Assembly (NCBI RefSeq): GCF_016906535.1
Contig: NC_057377.1
Coordinates: forward strand, 1,550,001 to 1,614,000
Reading direction: 5' to 3'
From: Rhizoctonia solani
Taxonomy: Eukaryota > Basidiomycota > Agaricomycetes > Cantharellales > Ceratobasidiaceae
DNA: 64,000 nucleotides
The notes below the pieces were generated by a model. That model was not told where the DNA came from. It saw only the letters and a program-made list of their open reading frames with translations, and searched no databases. Below, piece after piece: positions 23,501 through 35,714 of this stretch; within the stretch, counting starts at the first letter, position 1; each line of letters opens with the position of its first letter. The translations under genes and the position numbers were made by a program.

Positions 23501-25517
23501 TCACTTTAGTGGGTTAGAGTCTTCATCGTCAGACATTGCAATTATCTGTGCTATCAAGTCGGCCAGGGTGTCGCGCTCCTCTTGTGATATCTGTTGGTCG
23601 CAACCGGCACTAATATATCCCGGAGGCAGAACGAGGGGACTCCCTTGATGGAAGTACGCATGTTTCAGCAAATCGGAGGCACTACTACGTGATTGAGGAG
23701 GGTATCGGACGAGGGATTCAATCAATTCGACCACGCTTTCTCTATCTTGCATACAGCCTAGGCCAGCCGCCGAACCGACCGAGCTCTCGTCTGGCATAAG
23801 ATTAGGAAGTAACGGCCGCAGCGGACGCGGGGACACAGGATTAAAAATCAGTGCAGAGGCGGCGGGCAGAGTAGCGAATCCCTGGACTCTAAGTTAATTC
23901 CTAAGCGATCTTATGCCAAGTGATGACCTACCGGCCATGTCATTTCTGTTGGGGTGCCCAATAACTTGAATATGCTTGCAACGAGACCTATTTCACCTCG
24001 AGTGCTATCAAAAAGCGAAATCCTGTGCCATGATCCGGGGCGGCTCGTATCGGTTACCGAAGAAGGTACGTTGAATGACATGGTTGCATCGGGAAACTTA
24101 TTCATAGGATCTATGTCATCCGCGCTTTCGTTGTTTTTTGGAACCAGAGCATCCCAATCAAACTCTCCTGAATCTGAAGCCATGTTCTTGGGTTCAAATT
24201 GCAAGGAAGTAAAGAAGTCACTTGCGAGGACACCGAGACTCCACAGGTCAATTGCGGACGCGTCATATTGCCGTGGTGCAAATAAAAGCTCAGGCGCTCG
24301 GTACGGTCTTTGTTACACCGGTTGGGGCAGCAATCAAATGTGAGAATAATTCATAGAAATAGTACACATACGTACCCACTTGAGACCTGACAGCACATGT
24401 GTTCGGGAATCTCATCCCACTCAGGCTTGGGCGCGTCACTAAATCCATTTAAGCGCCCATTCTCATTATCACAACGGTCTTCTTCTTCGAACGATGCACC
24501 ATGACCCCTCGGTCGTCCTTCCCAGCAAATGCCGAAATCGATGAGCTTTATACACCCATCGGGTCGGACGAGGATGTTTGAGGGTTTAAGGTCCCGGTGC
24601 GCAATCGGTTGGCTATCTGCATGCAAAAACGCTACGCCTGATACAATCTGGAAGAGGAAGGTTTTTGCTAAGGTGCAGAAAGGAGGTAGCGTTTGTAAGT
24701 TTAACTGAGGAACTTGGCTCGATTCGGTTTCTTGTTTGCATGGCAGATAGGGGGAAAATCTTGGATTTTCGAGCAAATCACGTAATGTCAAAGGGATAAA
24801 TGGCATAAAAATCTGAAATAATTTCTGTTGAGGAGAATATGACGCGCCGAGAAGATCTATGATCTGTCAATTCGGTTTGTAAAATGATATTCGAATCGAC
24901 GGAAGGAGACTAACGTTCATGTGGCGCAACCGAGCCAAGGCGTAGACCTCTGACCTGATATCATGGGGTTCCAGACGGGCGTTCTTGAAGGCCGTTACGG
25001 CCTTAATTGCCCGAATCTCATTGCGACTGACTCGACTTTGAAGATTTCCGTTGTTATCGTCAATTTCAGACCGATATATTGTTGCATGTACACCTTCGGC
25101 TTGGATCTAGGATACATTGAGATGGATGAGCGATGTATTCGAGAACCACCTACCTGACTGTCGTCATAAACTCCCGCATCGGACGAAACAAAAGAATATT
25201 GGTCGGAACCCTCCGAGTCGAAATCCATAACTCTGCCACCAGGGGAATCTGAAGCCACTTCCCATAGTAGATAGCCAAGCAGAGGTCATAATTCCGATTA
25301 TCTCACATATTGAAGAGAGTATCCCGAGTGGAAACTTGAGTGCTCGAGTACCTTGGTCAACGCTGATTGTAGAAGGGGTACAATCAGTGGCAGTAAGCGA
25401 CCAGCGGCAATCGTATGCCCAGCCACCCACCGTGTTCATTTTGTAATTTGAAACAAATCTCGTTATTCCTCCGTCTCGGAGCAGCCCCTGTACCACTCTC
25501 GTTGAATTTGATGGCAC
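23501..25517 (-). CDS. CDK-like (CMGC-type) serine/threonine kinase
   Basis: This is a protein kinase with several CDK-like features. Exon 1 starts at 25517, with an N-terminal region reading VQGLLRDGGITRFVSNYKM; an intron joins into LASDSPGGRVMDFDSEG. The catalytic Lys is in RAIKAV (near 25000), the catalytic loop is AHRDLKPSN (near 24590), the metal-binding motif is LIDFGICW (near 24540) and the APE motif is YRAPELLF (near 24290). Lobe insertions include an acidic, low-complexity stretch between DFG and APE and another after DLWSLGVL. It ends GSPLVLPPGY and a short acidic tail to the stop at 23501. The glycine loop is poorly conserved. It may be related to CDK-activating kinases such as Csk1, but the substrate is not evident. 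Length is about 560 residues. Confidence 0.78.
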
Positions 25518-26230
25518 AGGTTAGCCGCGTTTAAAGGGAGATTCCACATGCATATGCTCAGTCACCCGCTGCATTGTCCATCCCTTTTGACTATCGCTCA
25601 CATCCCATCAAACGCTGGCCGGGATTGGTATACCCAATGGGTATTGGGCAGTGATGGTTACTGTTCAACTTGTATGCAATAACTTGCTGTGTAAACTCTG
25701 ATATGCATAAGTCTTTGCACTCGCGTAGCTGACCGAGGTGCACACAGCCCGATCCTACGCTAGCCAGTTTTGCTCTGATCGACAAGGTCGACCTATACTC
25801 GGACTTTAGATGTCAGACCTCTGGTTCAGTTATATACGCTCGGTTACCTCCCAAGTTTTTGGCTATGGGATATAGGCTGTGGGCCGAGTCATTATTATTA
25901 ACTCGCTCTCGCGGCCACTCTGGCCTGGTATGAATAACGCATCGCTCTCAGTAACCGTACTCCACCCGTATTACCATTCTGAGCCATTTACTCCGTTACG
26001 CTCCGTTTCAGTTCTACATTCGATCTCGGCTGTCGAGTCAAGCATATCAATAAAACAGGGTTTCCCTCCGCTACTTGCGGCCACCGGCCGCGCTGAGACA
26101 TCGAGTATTGCCCACTTTCCGGCTGGTCCAACACACCTACTTACCCGTCGGTCGGGAATGGAAGTCATTCCCCGAGGCCATAAGGGTACATATGCCCCTC
26201 ACGTATGTTGTACACCACTTTCATACCACT
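25518..26230. other. Divergent intergenic region (kinase / GNAT)
   Basis: About 700 bases between divergent genes. The frame of the GNAT gene stays open upstream to 26075 with an earlier ATG at 26192, so the true start could be 39 bases earlier than annotated. No other feature was recognised. Confidence 0.5.
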
Positions 26231-27529
26231 ATGCCTGCACTGAGTAGTGTTGCTCTTACATACGACATCTGTGTTCACACTTCTGCGGCCGACTTCTTGG
26301 AAGCAACAGGGCACGCGCTTCTAGCTGACCAGGAACGTCGCTCTAATCTTATCCTTGCGCACGCTTTGGAAAGAGTATCATGCGAGGCTACCCGTACTGG
26401 GGTCAGTAGCTCTGCTGCCAGCTTGGACCTGGCTACCCACGAACGATCCAAAGCATGGTGGACTCGACGTTATAGTCCCAACTATCCAACTATTGAGGTT
26501 GGTCGTGACTTCTGGATGACATGCTGGACTGGGCAGTCACCGATTGTCAGTACTACTCGCTCGTCGGAGTTGGCTTCCGCTGCACACGCAGTCCGGCTCC
26601 CAACACTAGATTTTGCAGTGTCTGTCCTTGCATCGGACCCAGTATTCGTTTTTACATCTCATCCAGCCACCACACTCACTGATAGCTTTCTTACTCCACG
26701 AATTGTGCGCCTAGTCCAGAGGCTTGCGCAGTATATACCAACCGCGCGCATGTCCCGACTGTTCGCTTTGTATCCAGTTGCTGAGACGATTGCGAAAGAA
26801 TGGACTGCGTATACCGGTGTACCACGCGCCCCAGAGAGCCAATGTAATGTGTTTTCAACTTTCTGCACGGTCGCTACCTTTTCTGGAGTACAACCTTTGC
26901 CTGGTGGACATCGGGTTGTTTTAGCGAGCGTCACGCAGATATCTCACATAGCTCGTATCTACTACGATTTTGAGACAGAGCAAGTAAGTCATTTCCAGCT
27001 GACGTGATCGCTACAATAACTCATTAGCGGGGAACACTATCAGACTCTACATCCCATCTCGTATGATCAAGCCTGTCAAAAAGTCGAGCGCATGATACAT
27101 CAGGGGCAAATATGGACGTATGAGCGCCCAGTATTCGATACTTCCAGAACTCGCGTAGAACGTCATGATATATGCGCTATTGCCGCGTTGACAAGACATA
27201 CACCAACTGTCGCAGCAATCTCCTCGATATACACTCTACCACTTTTTCGTGGCAAAGGTATTGCTGGGCAACTTGTAGGCCGTGTTTGTGATCAGTGAGC
27301 TCTACCAGTGTCTGCTGTAAGCTAAGATAACTCACAAGTCGTGATCAGTGTTTTCACCTTGAACAAGTCGGCAGTTCTCTTTGTTCCTCAGAGCAACACC
27401 GCTGCGAGTAATTTGCTCGGTCGTATTGGCTTCTATGGAATGGGTCCGAGAGCTGCTTTGGGAGAGGCTGCTGAGACATGGCGTGAGATCGGTTTTGTAG
27501 GGGGTGCCCGAACTTCGGGTAGTTGGTGA
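26231..27529 (+). CDS. GNAT-family N-acetyltransferase-like protein
   Basis: Three exons (26231 to about 26982, about 27029-27296 and about 27350-27529) give a protein of about 400 residues. The C-terminal third resembles a GCN5-related acetyltransferase. TLPLFRGKGIAGQLVGRVCD matches the acetyl-CoA-binding motif A (R/Q-x-x-G-x-G/A), and NTAASNLLGRIGFYGMG matches motif B (N-x-x-A-x-x-x-Y/L-x-x-x-GF). The N-terminal two thirds is a divergent region with no family I recognise. The start at 26231 (MPALSSVALTYD) is chosen because earlier codons are less protein-like. Substrate is unknown. It lies upstream of the DUF726 gene on the same strand. Confidence 0.72.
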
Positions 27530-27953
27530 GACACTGAATCCGGCGCTGTCGATCTCTTCATCCCACCCTATAATGTAGCGGTAGCTGGGCTGGCTGCTTT
27601 CGCGGAATTTGTTCCCAACTAGCTTTTCGATTTTGTATCGTATAGTATCTTGAAGGATCTAGATCTCGTTGCTTCTTGGCTCGTGAACCGATCCTCTGAC
27701 AGTGACCATTGCTATGTATGGGCATCTTGACGCCCATGGTACCTACCCCATGTGATTCGAAGCAGAAATAGGTGCACATTTGGGTCCTGACCCTGGCGAT
27801 TGCGGGCGCCACTGATTATGTCACCTATCGAGAAGCGCCAAAGTGTGTGTGTGACACTCATGTTGACAAATACCAACTGAGGATCAATCGCCCCAAGCAC
27901 ACACCTCCACACCTCCCTTTTGCCCTTAGCCTATTAGACTTCATCCACGGTTA
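27530..27953. other. Intergenic region between GNAT and DUF726 genes
   Basis: About 420 bases. Open frames on the minus strand here (27558-27812, 27712-27912) overlap each other and carry no motif. I take the region as the 3' end of one gene and the promoter of the next. Confidence 0.5.
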
Positions 27954-30900
27954 ATGTCTATTCCGCCCCCTAAATCTACCGCAAACAATAATGCTTTCGA
28001 TGATCTGGATGACGATGGGTGGCAGGATATGCCGATAATTCGTGCGAGCGATAATACTCTGGGCTTGGATGAAGAGGACGCAAAGAGATATCACTATGTC
28101 GAACCGAAGAAAAGGCTCGGAGACGATACTCACGGTGGTAATGCAACGGGAAATCTTATTGACTACGACGACAGAGGCAACGAGTGGAGATCCAAACTTG
28201 ACCAGAACGAGGACGATTACACTCGCCTGAAGCTAGATGACGACGATGAAGCTGACGAAGTTCATCTCCGGACGCGATATCTATTCGATGAAGACAAAGC
28301 CATGACTCCACTTAGCCAAATGCAAGCCACCAAGGATTTACTTACCGAGGCTCAGCGCATTGCTTATGTTGGTGTATGTGCTCTTGCTTCCCGGGAGATG
28401 GTAATCTCTCTCAGAAAGGTCAAAAGTAAAGAGTTGAAGACGGCCATTAACAATCTCGAGCTCTGGTCTCTGAAAATCATGGGTCGTTTGTACTACCATA
28501 TGGAACTAGAAACAGCTGGTAAGGCCATCATATTTAATTTAATTTAATTTATTGCTAGATGCCATATTTAGAGCAGAAAATGATCGAGACTCTAGCCGAG
28601 CACGGTGTTTCTGCGATGGACCTTGTCCCAGCACTCATGACCACGCATACCGTCGCAAACCCCGAATACGACCCTGCTGAAGCTCGAAGAAAGGACGCGG
28701 AGAACGCACTTGCCCGACAAAGTGAACCACTTGATGAAGACTATGATATTACATCTGCCGGTAACAATGAAGAAAACACTGGCGCGCAGCCTGTCGCGCC
28801 TAAGCAGAAAATGAACAATGTTCATCTCCAAACTACTGCGAATGTCATGGAACCTCTGACGCCCACAGTCTCCACAATGCCTGGGGTCTCTACTTCACTT
28901 TCCACAACGGATGAAAATGTGATTTTGGATATTCGATGGACAGTTTTATGCGATCTCTTCTTGATCCTCATTGCCGATAGTGTCTACGACTCCCGTTCTC
29001 GAGTACTCTTGGAAAACGTCGCTACCAAACTTGGTCTAGGGTGGATTGATGTCGTTAAGTTTGAGAAACGTGTCACAGAAGCGCTGGAAATTCAAGAGGG
29101 TATTGAGCGTCTTGAGCAAACGGATGTTATAGAGGGGCGGAGCAAGAGTGCAGCTAAGAAGAGGTACATGATGATGGGATTAGCTACCCTAGGTATGTGA
29201 TGAAATTACTTGACTACTGAGAAACAACACACCTCACCTTCACACCTCACCGTGAGATAGGTGGCGGTTTGGTTATTGGACTTTCCGCTGGGCTCCTGGC
29301 GCCCGTCATTGGGCTTGGTCTTGGGGCTGCATTGGGCACAGTAGGAATCACTGGCACTACAGGTTTCCTTACGGGAGCTGGTGGGGCTGCCTTGATTACT
29401 ACAGGGGGTGTTTTAAGTGGTTCTAGTATCGCCGGTCGTGGGATGGCTAAACGCACGCGACAAGTGAAGACTTTCAGTCTGCTACCAATCCACAACAACA
29501 AGCGTGTCAATTGTATCATTGCAGTTCCAGGGTATGTGGATATTTTCACATCCCACCTTTTGCCACGCACTGACCTATCTTATAGGTATTTGGCACATGA
29601 CAAGGACGATCCTCGGTTGCCGTTTAGTGTTCTTGACCCTGTCATAGGCGATGCTTTCGGTATCTTGTGGGAGCCCGAGATGATGGCTGAGATGGGCAAC
29701 GCACTTAAGATTTTAACTAGCGAGGTATTGACCCAGGTCGGCCAAACCGTTTTGCAAGCAACAGTAATGGCAGCTCTGATGAGTGCCCTTCAATGGCCAC
29801 TAAGTGAGTATCACATATTCTTGAGCGCTTGATATCTAACTCTGTTCTAGTCCTAACTAAGCTGGGGTACCTCATTGACAATCCTTGGTCTAACGCCCTT
29901 GATCGTGCACGCGCGGCTGGCCTCGTGCTTGCTGATGTGCTCATCGAGCGCTCCCTCGGGGTTAGGCCGATCAGTCTCATAGGGTATTCTCTGGGCGCTC
30001 GCGTGATATTCTTTGCTCTTGTCGAACTTTCGCGAAAAAAAGCGTTCGGCATCGTCCAGGATGTTTTCTTGCTTGGTGCTACTGTCGCAGCTTCCACCCA
30101 ACAATGGTTGCAAGTACGGGGTGCAGTGGCGGGTAGACTCGTCAATTGTTTTGCTCGGAACGACTGGCTCTTGAACTACTTGTTTCGCGCGACCACCGCT
30201 GGCATTGGGACTGTCGCTGGCCTGCGCCCAGTAGAAAACGTACCTGGTTTGGAAAATGTTGATGTGACCGACAAAATTCTGGGGCATCTCAGTTATCGGA
30301 CATTCATTCCTCTTATTATGGACCAACTTGGATTTCCAGTCACATCAACGTACTTCGATGAACCAGAGGTGAGTGCTCCAACCGGCGAAATAGATTGGCC
30401 TTAATTGAGATTGCCTTTTTAGGAACCCGAAATGGAGGGGGACCGGATCGTCGTCCGGGAACCACCTCAGCCCGTGGTATCCCCACCTGTGGCACCTCCG
30501 CCTAAGAAGCGATTCAGCTGGTTTTCGCGAAACAAGAGCACTCCACCTGAAAAAATTACAACTTCGGGATTGCAAGAACCCGCTACACGGGCACGCACTG
30601 TTTCGACATCAATCCCCGAAAAAGAGGATGATGACTTGCCTGAAAGAATCGCTCTGCCTGTATCTCCTATGCCTGGGCGTGCCCAATCCCCTGCTCCGCC
30701 GTCTTATACATCTGCTCAGTCAGCCTCCAACGTCCCTTCGGAAAAGACTGGTCTTCCTGTTGCACCAGAGTCTCCGACTTCTCCGGATATAGCCCCCACT
30801 GCGGGCTTCGACTTTAAGGCGATTGGTGCAGTTCTTGGGAAGCCGGATCTTGATCCTACCAAGATTCGTATGCCCCAACCATCCCCAGCAATGAAAGCCA

Positions 30901-31550
30901 CACTGGCCATGACTCCGAGAAACGAACCTATGGAAATTGGAAGGTCTGAATCTGCCCCGCCAGCTTCATCACAGACGCAGATAATCGACCTGCCGGAACG
31001 AGAAACTACACCGAAACCTAGAGCGCAGACACGAGCCCAAACTGAGTACGGCGCGGATGTATTGGGCGCCGGACCCGATATCACAACAACTAGGACAAGG
31101 GTATCTGAGCCTGAAGAAGACGATGGGGAGGATGTAACCGCCATGTTCCAGCGTTCGACATCATTAGACAGCACCTCAGGACTGGGTCTCAGTTCAGAAG
31201 GGCGGTTTGCGGGCGGATACATTGGCGACCTTTCAGGACAGGGAGATGATTCAGTATCTAAAGGGTTTGGGTCCCCACGATTCGCCGAAGAATCCACCAT
31301 CTCGTTTGGGGCCGCCGGTAGTAGCACCTGGTCGCTACCAGCAAATCCATTTGCAACACCTTCAACGTCATCTTTGGCTGGAGGTTTCGGTTCTTCGTCG
31401 CCGTTCGGAACGAGCTATATCGCTCCCACACCCCCCAACCCTTTCTCGGAATCAAATTTGTCTTTTGGGGCCTCGGACGAAAATGTTACATCTTGGCCAA
31501 CACAGCCGACGAAGAAACCATCCTTACCGTCAAATCCATGGGAGACCTGA
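27954..31550 (+). CDS. DUF726 / TMCO4-Mil1-like alpha/beta-hydrolase membrane protein
   Basis: The protein belongs to the DUF726 family (human TMCO4, yeast Mil1/YFL034W). Members have an alpha/beta-hydrolase fold next to hydrophobic glycine-rich segments; the yeast protein associates with the AP-1 adaptor. Seven or so exons were followed. The N-terminal third is acidic (DDLDDDGWQDMP). Two very hydrophobic glycine-rich segments lie at about 29262-29440 (GGLVIGLSAGLLAPVIGLGL). The hydrolase core contains LIGYSLGARV near 29980, with Ser as predicted nucleophile. The last exon, from about 30424, is a Pro/Ser-rich tail of about 370 residues with NPF-type motifs (ANPFATP, PNPFSES, SNPWET) that could bind EH-domain or adaptor proteins. 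The stop is at 31550. Total is about 1,130 residues. Confidence 0.88.
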
Positions 31551-31749
31551 TCGGGCAAAAAGGTCCCAGGCAGGGCTCTGTGCATGAAGGACGAGGTACA
31601 TTTTCTAGAAGACTTTTTTGACAGCATATTGATATCTATACCACCTTGCACTTTGATTCGGCATCTTGTATTTTAGATTGCGAACTTGTTTTCAATTCGT
31701 AGATATTCCAATTTGTACTGATTTCCATGACGTCATCGCACTAGCATCG

Positions 31750-31756
31750 TATAAAA
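31750..31756 (+). promoter_or_regulatory. TATA box upstream of CMC4
   Basis: TATAAAA lies 48 bp upstream of the proposed CMC4 start codon at 31804, which supports that start and a very short 5' leader. Confidence 0.5.
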
Positions 31757-31803
31757 CCAATCACTCCCACCACGGCGTCCCAGTTATACTAAATCAAACA
31801 CCC

Positions 31804-32117
31804 ATGGTGAATCATGCCCACTCATGATTAGTTAGCTAATCGAAACTGACTTTCATAGTCTGACGCACCGTGCCAGGCGCAAGGTATTCGTTTGCATTTC
31901 CCTCTTTGCGTGCGCAAAGTAAACAATGCCCTTAGCCTGCAGTCTTCAAGCCTGCCTCAACAAAAATACCTATAGCCCGGATAAATGCGATGCCCAACTC
32001 CGAAAGCTATATGAATGCTGCAGTGAAATGTATAAAAAATCAGGCGAAGGGGCGGATTCAACTGCTTGTCCGATACCGCGCGTCGTCACTCAATGGCTCA
32101 GAACTCATCCTAGTTGA
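31804..32117 (+). CDS. CMC4: CMC4-like twin CX9C protein with an ATG-only first coding exon
   Basis: Spliced, this gives a 69-residue protein beginning MSDAPCQAQACSLQACLNK. Two CX9C motifs are exact (Cys6/Cys16 and Cys27/Cys37), with an extra Cys11 and Cys38, as in CMC4/p8-MTCP1. Such proteins are imported into the mitochondrial intermembrane space by the Mia40 disulfide relay. Exons: 31804-31806 (the ATG alone), 31859-31883, and 31936-32117. Introns of 52 bases each have GT..AG ends, and both joins keep the frame. Without the first two exons the third still opens at an ATG, but that product would lack the first cysteine, so the three-exon model is preferred. Confidence 0.85.
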
Positions 32118-32409
32118 TTAATAGAAAATTGTAAACATGCTGCATACACCAATCAACAAGGATAGCTCATCTCCTGCGTTGCCAGTGTTGGATTATCCAG
32201 GTTTGTTATGGATCTGGGATTCCCTAGCTGTGTCTACGCCCCTTCAACTCGGAGGCGTATGGCAATGTCTCATATCATAACGGATGGAGTGAGTTTAGAT
32301 TGTAAGAGTATAGCCTACATGGGCTTCCTATCAATATCAAAATTATTTGTATTTGAAGAAAAATCATACCCAGGCAAAAAATGAATACACTGTGACTGGA
32401 ACGATGATG
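32118..32409. other. Short intergenic region
   Basis: Fewer than 300 bases lie between the convergent CMC4 gene and the first Cys-rich membrane protein gene. No feature was recognised. Confidence 0.4.
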
Positions 32410-34050
32410 TTACGGACTTCTGGGCTTGTATGATGGGGGAAGCCCAGAATGATTTCGATTAGAATGCTCTGTCGCGTTAAAGTCATGGTTCGAGTTCATT
32501 TGATTCAGTAGTGGGCGTGCTGAACTTTCTCCAGATATACCCCTTTCCCGCGAGCTGAACGGGAAAATGCCTTTTCGTCTGACCCCACCAGGTCCACCAG
32601 GTGTTGTTTCTGGCACCAAAATATTCTCCGCAATACCAACTGAACCAGTGGTGTAAGTCCACTCAGAATCATCCTGAGCACTGTACGACATTAGTCTGGC
32701 TTCAGCTGTCATGTAATTTCTTTAGGTCACACTTTGGGATCAATAGAAATCGAAACTACCCACTCATTAGAGCTCCCGAGGCCATGGAGTATGGTAGTTG
32801 ATGCGGTTCGCAGGAGACATTGTGTCTACCGTATTCTTGTGCAAGGTCAACCTCCTCCCGATTTAACTCCCGTTTCGCACGCCATTTACTGCAAAAGAAT
32901 CCTGACATGCCCCCCAAACAGAGAAGGGCAATTCCTCAAAAGACGATCCTACGTATAATCATCAGCAAGACTTTCAGGAAACCTCGTTATATTAATTTAC
33001 CCTACTATTCCTTCTTTCTTCACGTAGAATCCACCGGATGGTATTGATGTAACGGATGTGGAGTCCCGATCGATTGTGGTCCCATTACCCACAAGGACTT
33101 GGTTGCAGCGTGAGTCTGTTCCGTTCTCTCCGCTCCCTATTCGCAGTTGAGCTGTTAACCTCGTATAATAGAAATACCTTGGCGTTGATAGATTCATCAT
33201 TATTATTTAGATATATCACCCCTGTCCTTCCACGTACCATTCCCCGGTATTTGTCCACGATGGTTTGTAGATATATGCTGGCAATTTTAGTTTTGCATTG
33301 CATGCTGCCTTTTGTACCGAGTCAGGAAGGCTGTTGGGATTGAAGGATGAGTTTGAATGGATTGGACTGACGACTATCACTCACGACTCATTTGTAGCTT
33401 TACCGCAGTTATTCAGGTATTGCGCATAGGTACCTACCTAACGATCGGCACTGATAAATACCATGACCAGTGTTCACATTATAAACCATCAAACTTACTG
33501 GTGCATCAAAGTCGAAATCCCCGTTCTCTCCGCTTCCAATCCCATATTGGCAGCTAGACACGTTTGACTCACACTACGTACTTAGCAGCACCGTTCCACA
33601 CACCTCATACACAACATTGAAAGTGAAAATGCTACACTATTGCAGCAACAATCTCCTGCAAGGGTATTAGTTTCGGAAACTCTAGTTCAAGGAGGTTGTT
33701 CTTATAATAGATTTTTACCTAACTGATCAATACATTTGTCACCTGGTGCAACATAACTCATGTTTTTAATGTTAACTACAGTCAAAAGTTAATGGGATAG
33801 ATCGAAAAAGATGCCCAACTTACAACTAGGAACGCAGAGCCTACGCAACTGCTCGTACACTCTACCTATGCACTACTAATGTTAGCGCGATTTGTCCCCT
33901 CTGGCAAGAATTGTAAAAACACCCACATGGCGTCTCGCCCACTGACTGGGTAAACCAATCCATGGAATTGTTTAAGCAAGTGGTGTTGCCTGCCTGTACC
34001 CCGCCAAGTGCAAGGAGAGATAAAACAATAATAAAACTGTGGTTCAACAT
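32410..34050 (-). CDS. Cys-rich single-pass membrane protein, paralogue A
   Basis: This is a secreted/type I membrane protein of a kind common in Agaricomycetes with no known function. Exon 1 starts at 34050 with a signal peptide (MLNHSFIIVLSLLALGGVQA) followed by GNTTC...MDWFTQSVGETPC. Later small exons give RVYEQLRRLC, DCCCNSVAFSLSMLCM, CQYGIGSGENGDFDFDA and YLNNCGKATNES. A transmembrane helix near 32960-32900 reads GIALLCLGGMSGFF, followed by a basic stop-transfer KWRAKR. The cytosolic exon ends LPPSYKPRSP at 32410. Motif order and spacing match paralogue B at 41180-42797. The exons between about 33060 and 33200 are uncertain. A TATAAAG box sits near 34117-34124 (minus). The gene seems intact. 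Confidence 0.75.
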
Positions 34051-34280
34051 AGTTTGACAGACAAACGGACCCAGGGGCCCGTAGCAAGAAATCCCTTGAG
34101 CATGGTATGCTAGCTTTCTTTATAGGTGGAGTGACTTGATCGCGGGAATGAATTTAGTCTTGCTTAGTTCAAACCTACGAAACAAGAGAGGCTGTGAAAG
34201 TTATCAAAAGCTTGAGAAGAAGCACAGCAAACAAGCTGTTGTTACGGGTTTTTGATGAGAGTCCCTATTTATTTACCGTA

Positions 34281-34414
34281 AGGTGGACGACAGCAATTGC
34301 CCACCACCTAACCCGCGGATGTGCGCTTTTACTTGGCGCTGAGGCAAAAATTCACGATGAATGCCTATTTTCTCGCCAACTAAAGCGAATTCAAACAAAA
34401 AACGTGGTAAAGTT
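34281..34414 (+). repeat. Left terminal inverted repeat
   Basis: 134-bp left arm of the element above, about 96% identical to the reverse complement of 35071-35204. Most differences are transitions. Confidence 0.88.
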
Positions 34415-35070
34415 ACGCGAAATTTGTGTAGCAGCATACGTATCTAGTTTATATCCCGTTGGTGGCATTGTTCATCGCTCTGCATCCAAAATATGACCGT
34501 GCTCGACGGTCTACACATGATGAGAAACGACTGTCGCTACTCGCGACCACTCGCAATTGTGTCAAGATGGATTCCTTAGCTCATCTGCAGGCTCCGGGGT
34601 CCGTGTTGTCAATATATAAACGCTCAAATTAGTTCTAAGTGAAGGATTTAACCAATATATGCATTATCTTGCGTATGTACATGTCTTAGGGCGATCTGCT
34701 TGTATGGAATGTGACCTGGCGTCTGGCGATGGCTTCGGAACGCTTTGGTTGCCCATTCTATTGCCATTTCGCCGCTGTTACCATTAAACATACCACTCTC
34801 CGAGCAATCCCAATCTGCCTCTTTTTTCGGAGTTTTGTCTTGCTGGGAGGCATTGTTTTGATTACCAGATGGGGTGCAAAAGGACCCCAGAGTCCATTGC
34901 TGAACTAAAGAATCCACTATGACCGAATTACAAGTGCTTGCGAGCAAGGACCGTTGGTTCCTTGTCACGTGTAGACCACCAAACCCAGTTGTATTTTCGA
35001 TGCACGGTTCTGTATGATACATATGATGCAATTTAACTCGTATCTTTACTCTTTCCTTAAGTTTTTGAAC

Positions 35071-35204
35071 AACTTTACCACGTTTTTTGTTCAAATTCGC
35101 TTTAGTTGGCGAGAAAATAGGCATTCATTGTGAATTTTTGCCTCGGCGCCAAGTAAAAGCGCACATCCGCGGGTTAGGTGGTGGGCGATTGCTGTCGTCC
35201 ACCT
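35071..35204 (-). repeat. Right terminal inverted repeat
   Basis: 134-bp right arm of the element, inverse of 34281-34414. Confidence 0.88.
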
Positions 35205-35206
35205 TA

Positions 35207-35714
35207 GCATGCCCAGGCCAATGCAAACACACATGCACATTGTGATAATTTAGTACAAGCTAATAGCTCGACAATAATATGAATTATAAATTTTAATCGA
35301 CTTACTGGGCTGAGCATTTCCACCCTCTGCTGAGTTGCACAGGTATTCACCTCCAAATATGTAGATTTGTACGGAGCTTGGCTGGCTATTGCCCAACAGT
35401 GTGTTGTAACAGTAATGGCAAGCCCACGCTTGTGTGATCACCTCATGGGTTCTTCAATCTATTAAAAGCTAAGCACCGTTCGGAAACTACAGTAAGCGCG
35501 CAAGGTCTGTATTATAGACCCTAATAAGCAGATAGTAAGTCCATGAGCGCCCAATCCAGAATCCTGAAGTGATTTCCTAGTAAGTCTTCCCTGCACTCTT
35601 TAAATAACCTCTACTTAATCATCTAGTTTCTGCCTGTTCTGTATCATTCTCCAACAAATTCCTGCAAACCATACAAGAATTTGGTATTCCAGCTTAGTTC
35701 CGTGTCGTACACCA
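35207..35714. other. Non-coding stretch between mobile elements
   Basis: About 500 bases with no recognised gene or repeat. A 63-codon minus frame at 35250-35441 has no features. Confidence 0.4.

Larger units (their letters stand above)
34279..35206. mobile_element. Non-autonomous DNA transposon with 134-bp terminal inverted repeats (TA target)
   Basis: 34281-34414 is repeated in inverse orientation at 35071-35204 with only about five mismatches in 134 bases. Both ends begin AGGTGGACGACAGCAA. The pair is flanked directly by TA on each side (34279-34280 and 35205-35206), the target duplication typical of Tc1/mariner-like elements. The whole is 924 bp without the TA. The 656-bp interior has no transposase; the longest frame (34648-35124, minus) overlaps the right repeat and has no recognised motif. 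This looks like a large MITE or an internally deleted element. Confidence 0.85.

Noticed and set aside
34648..35124. 158-codon minus frame inside the TIR element as a transposase
   Set aside because: It overlaps the right inverted repeat, is too short and shows no DDE/D or helix-turn-helix motif.
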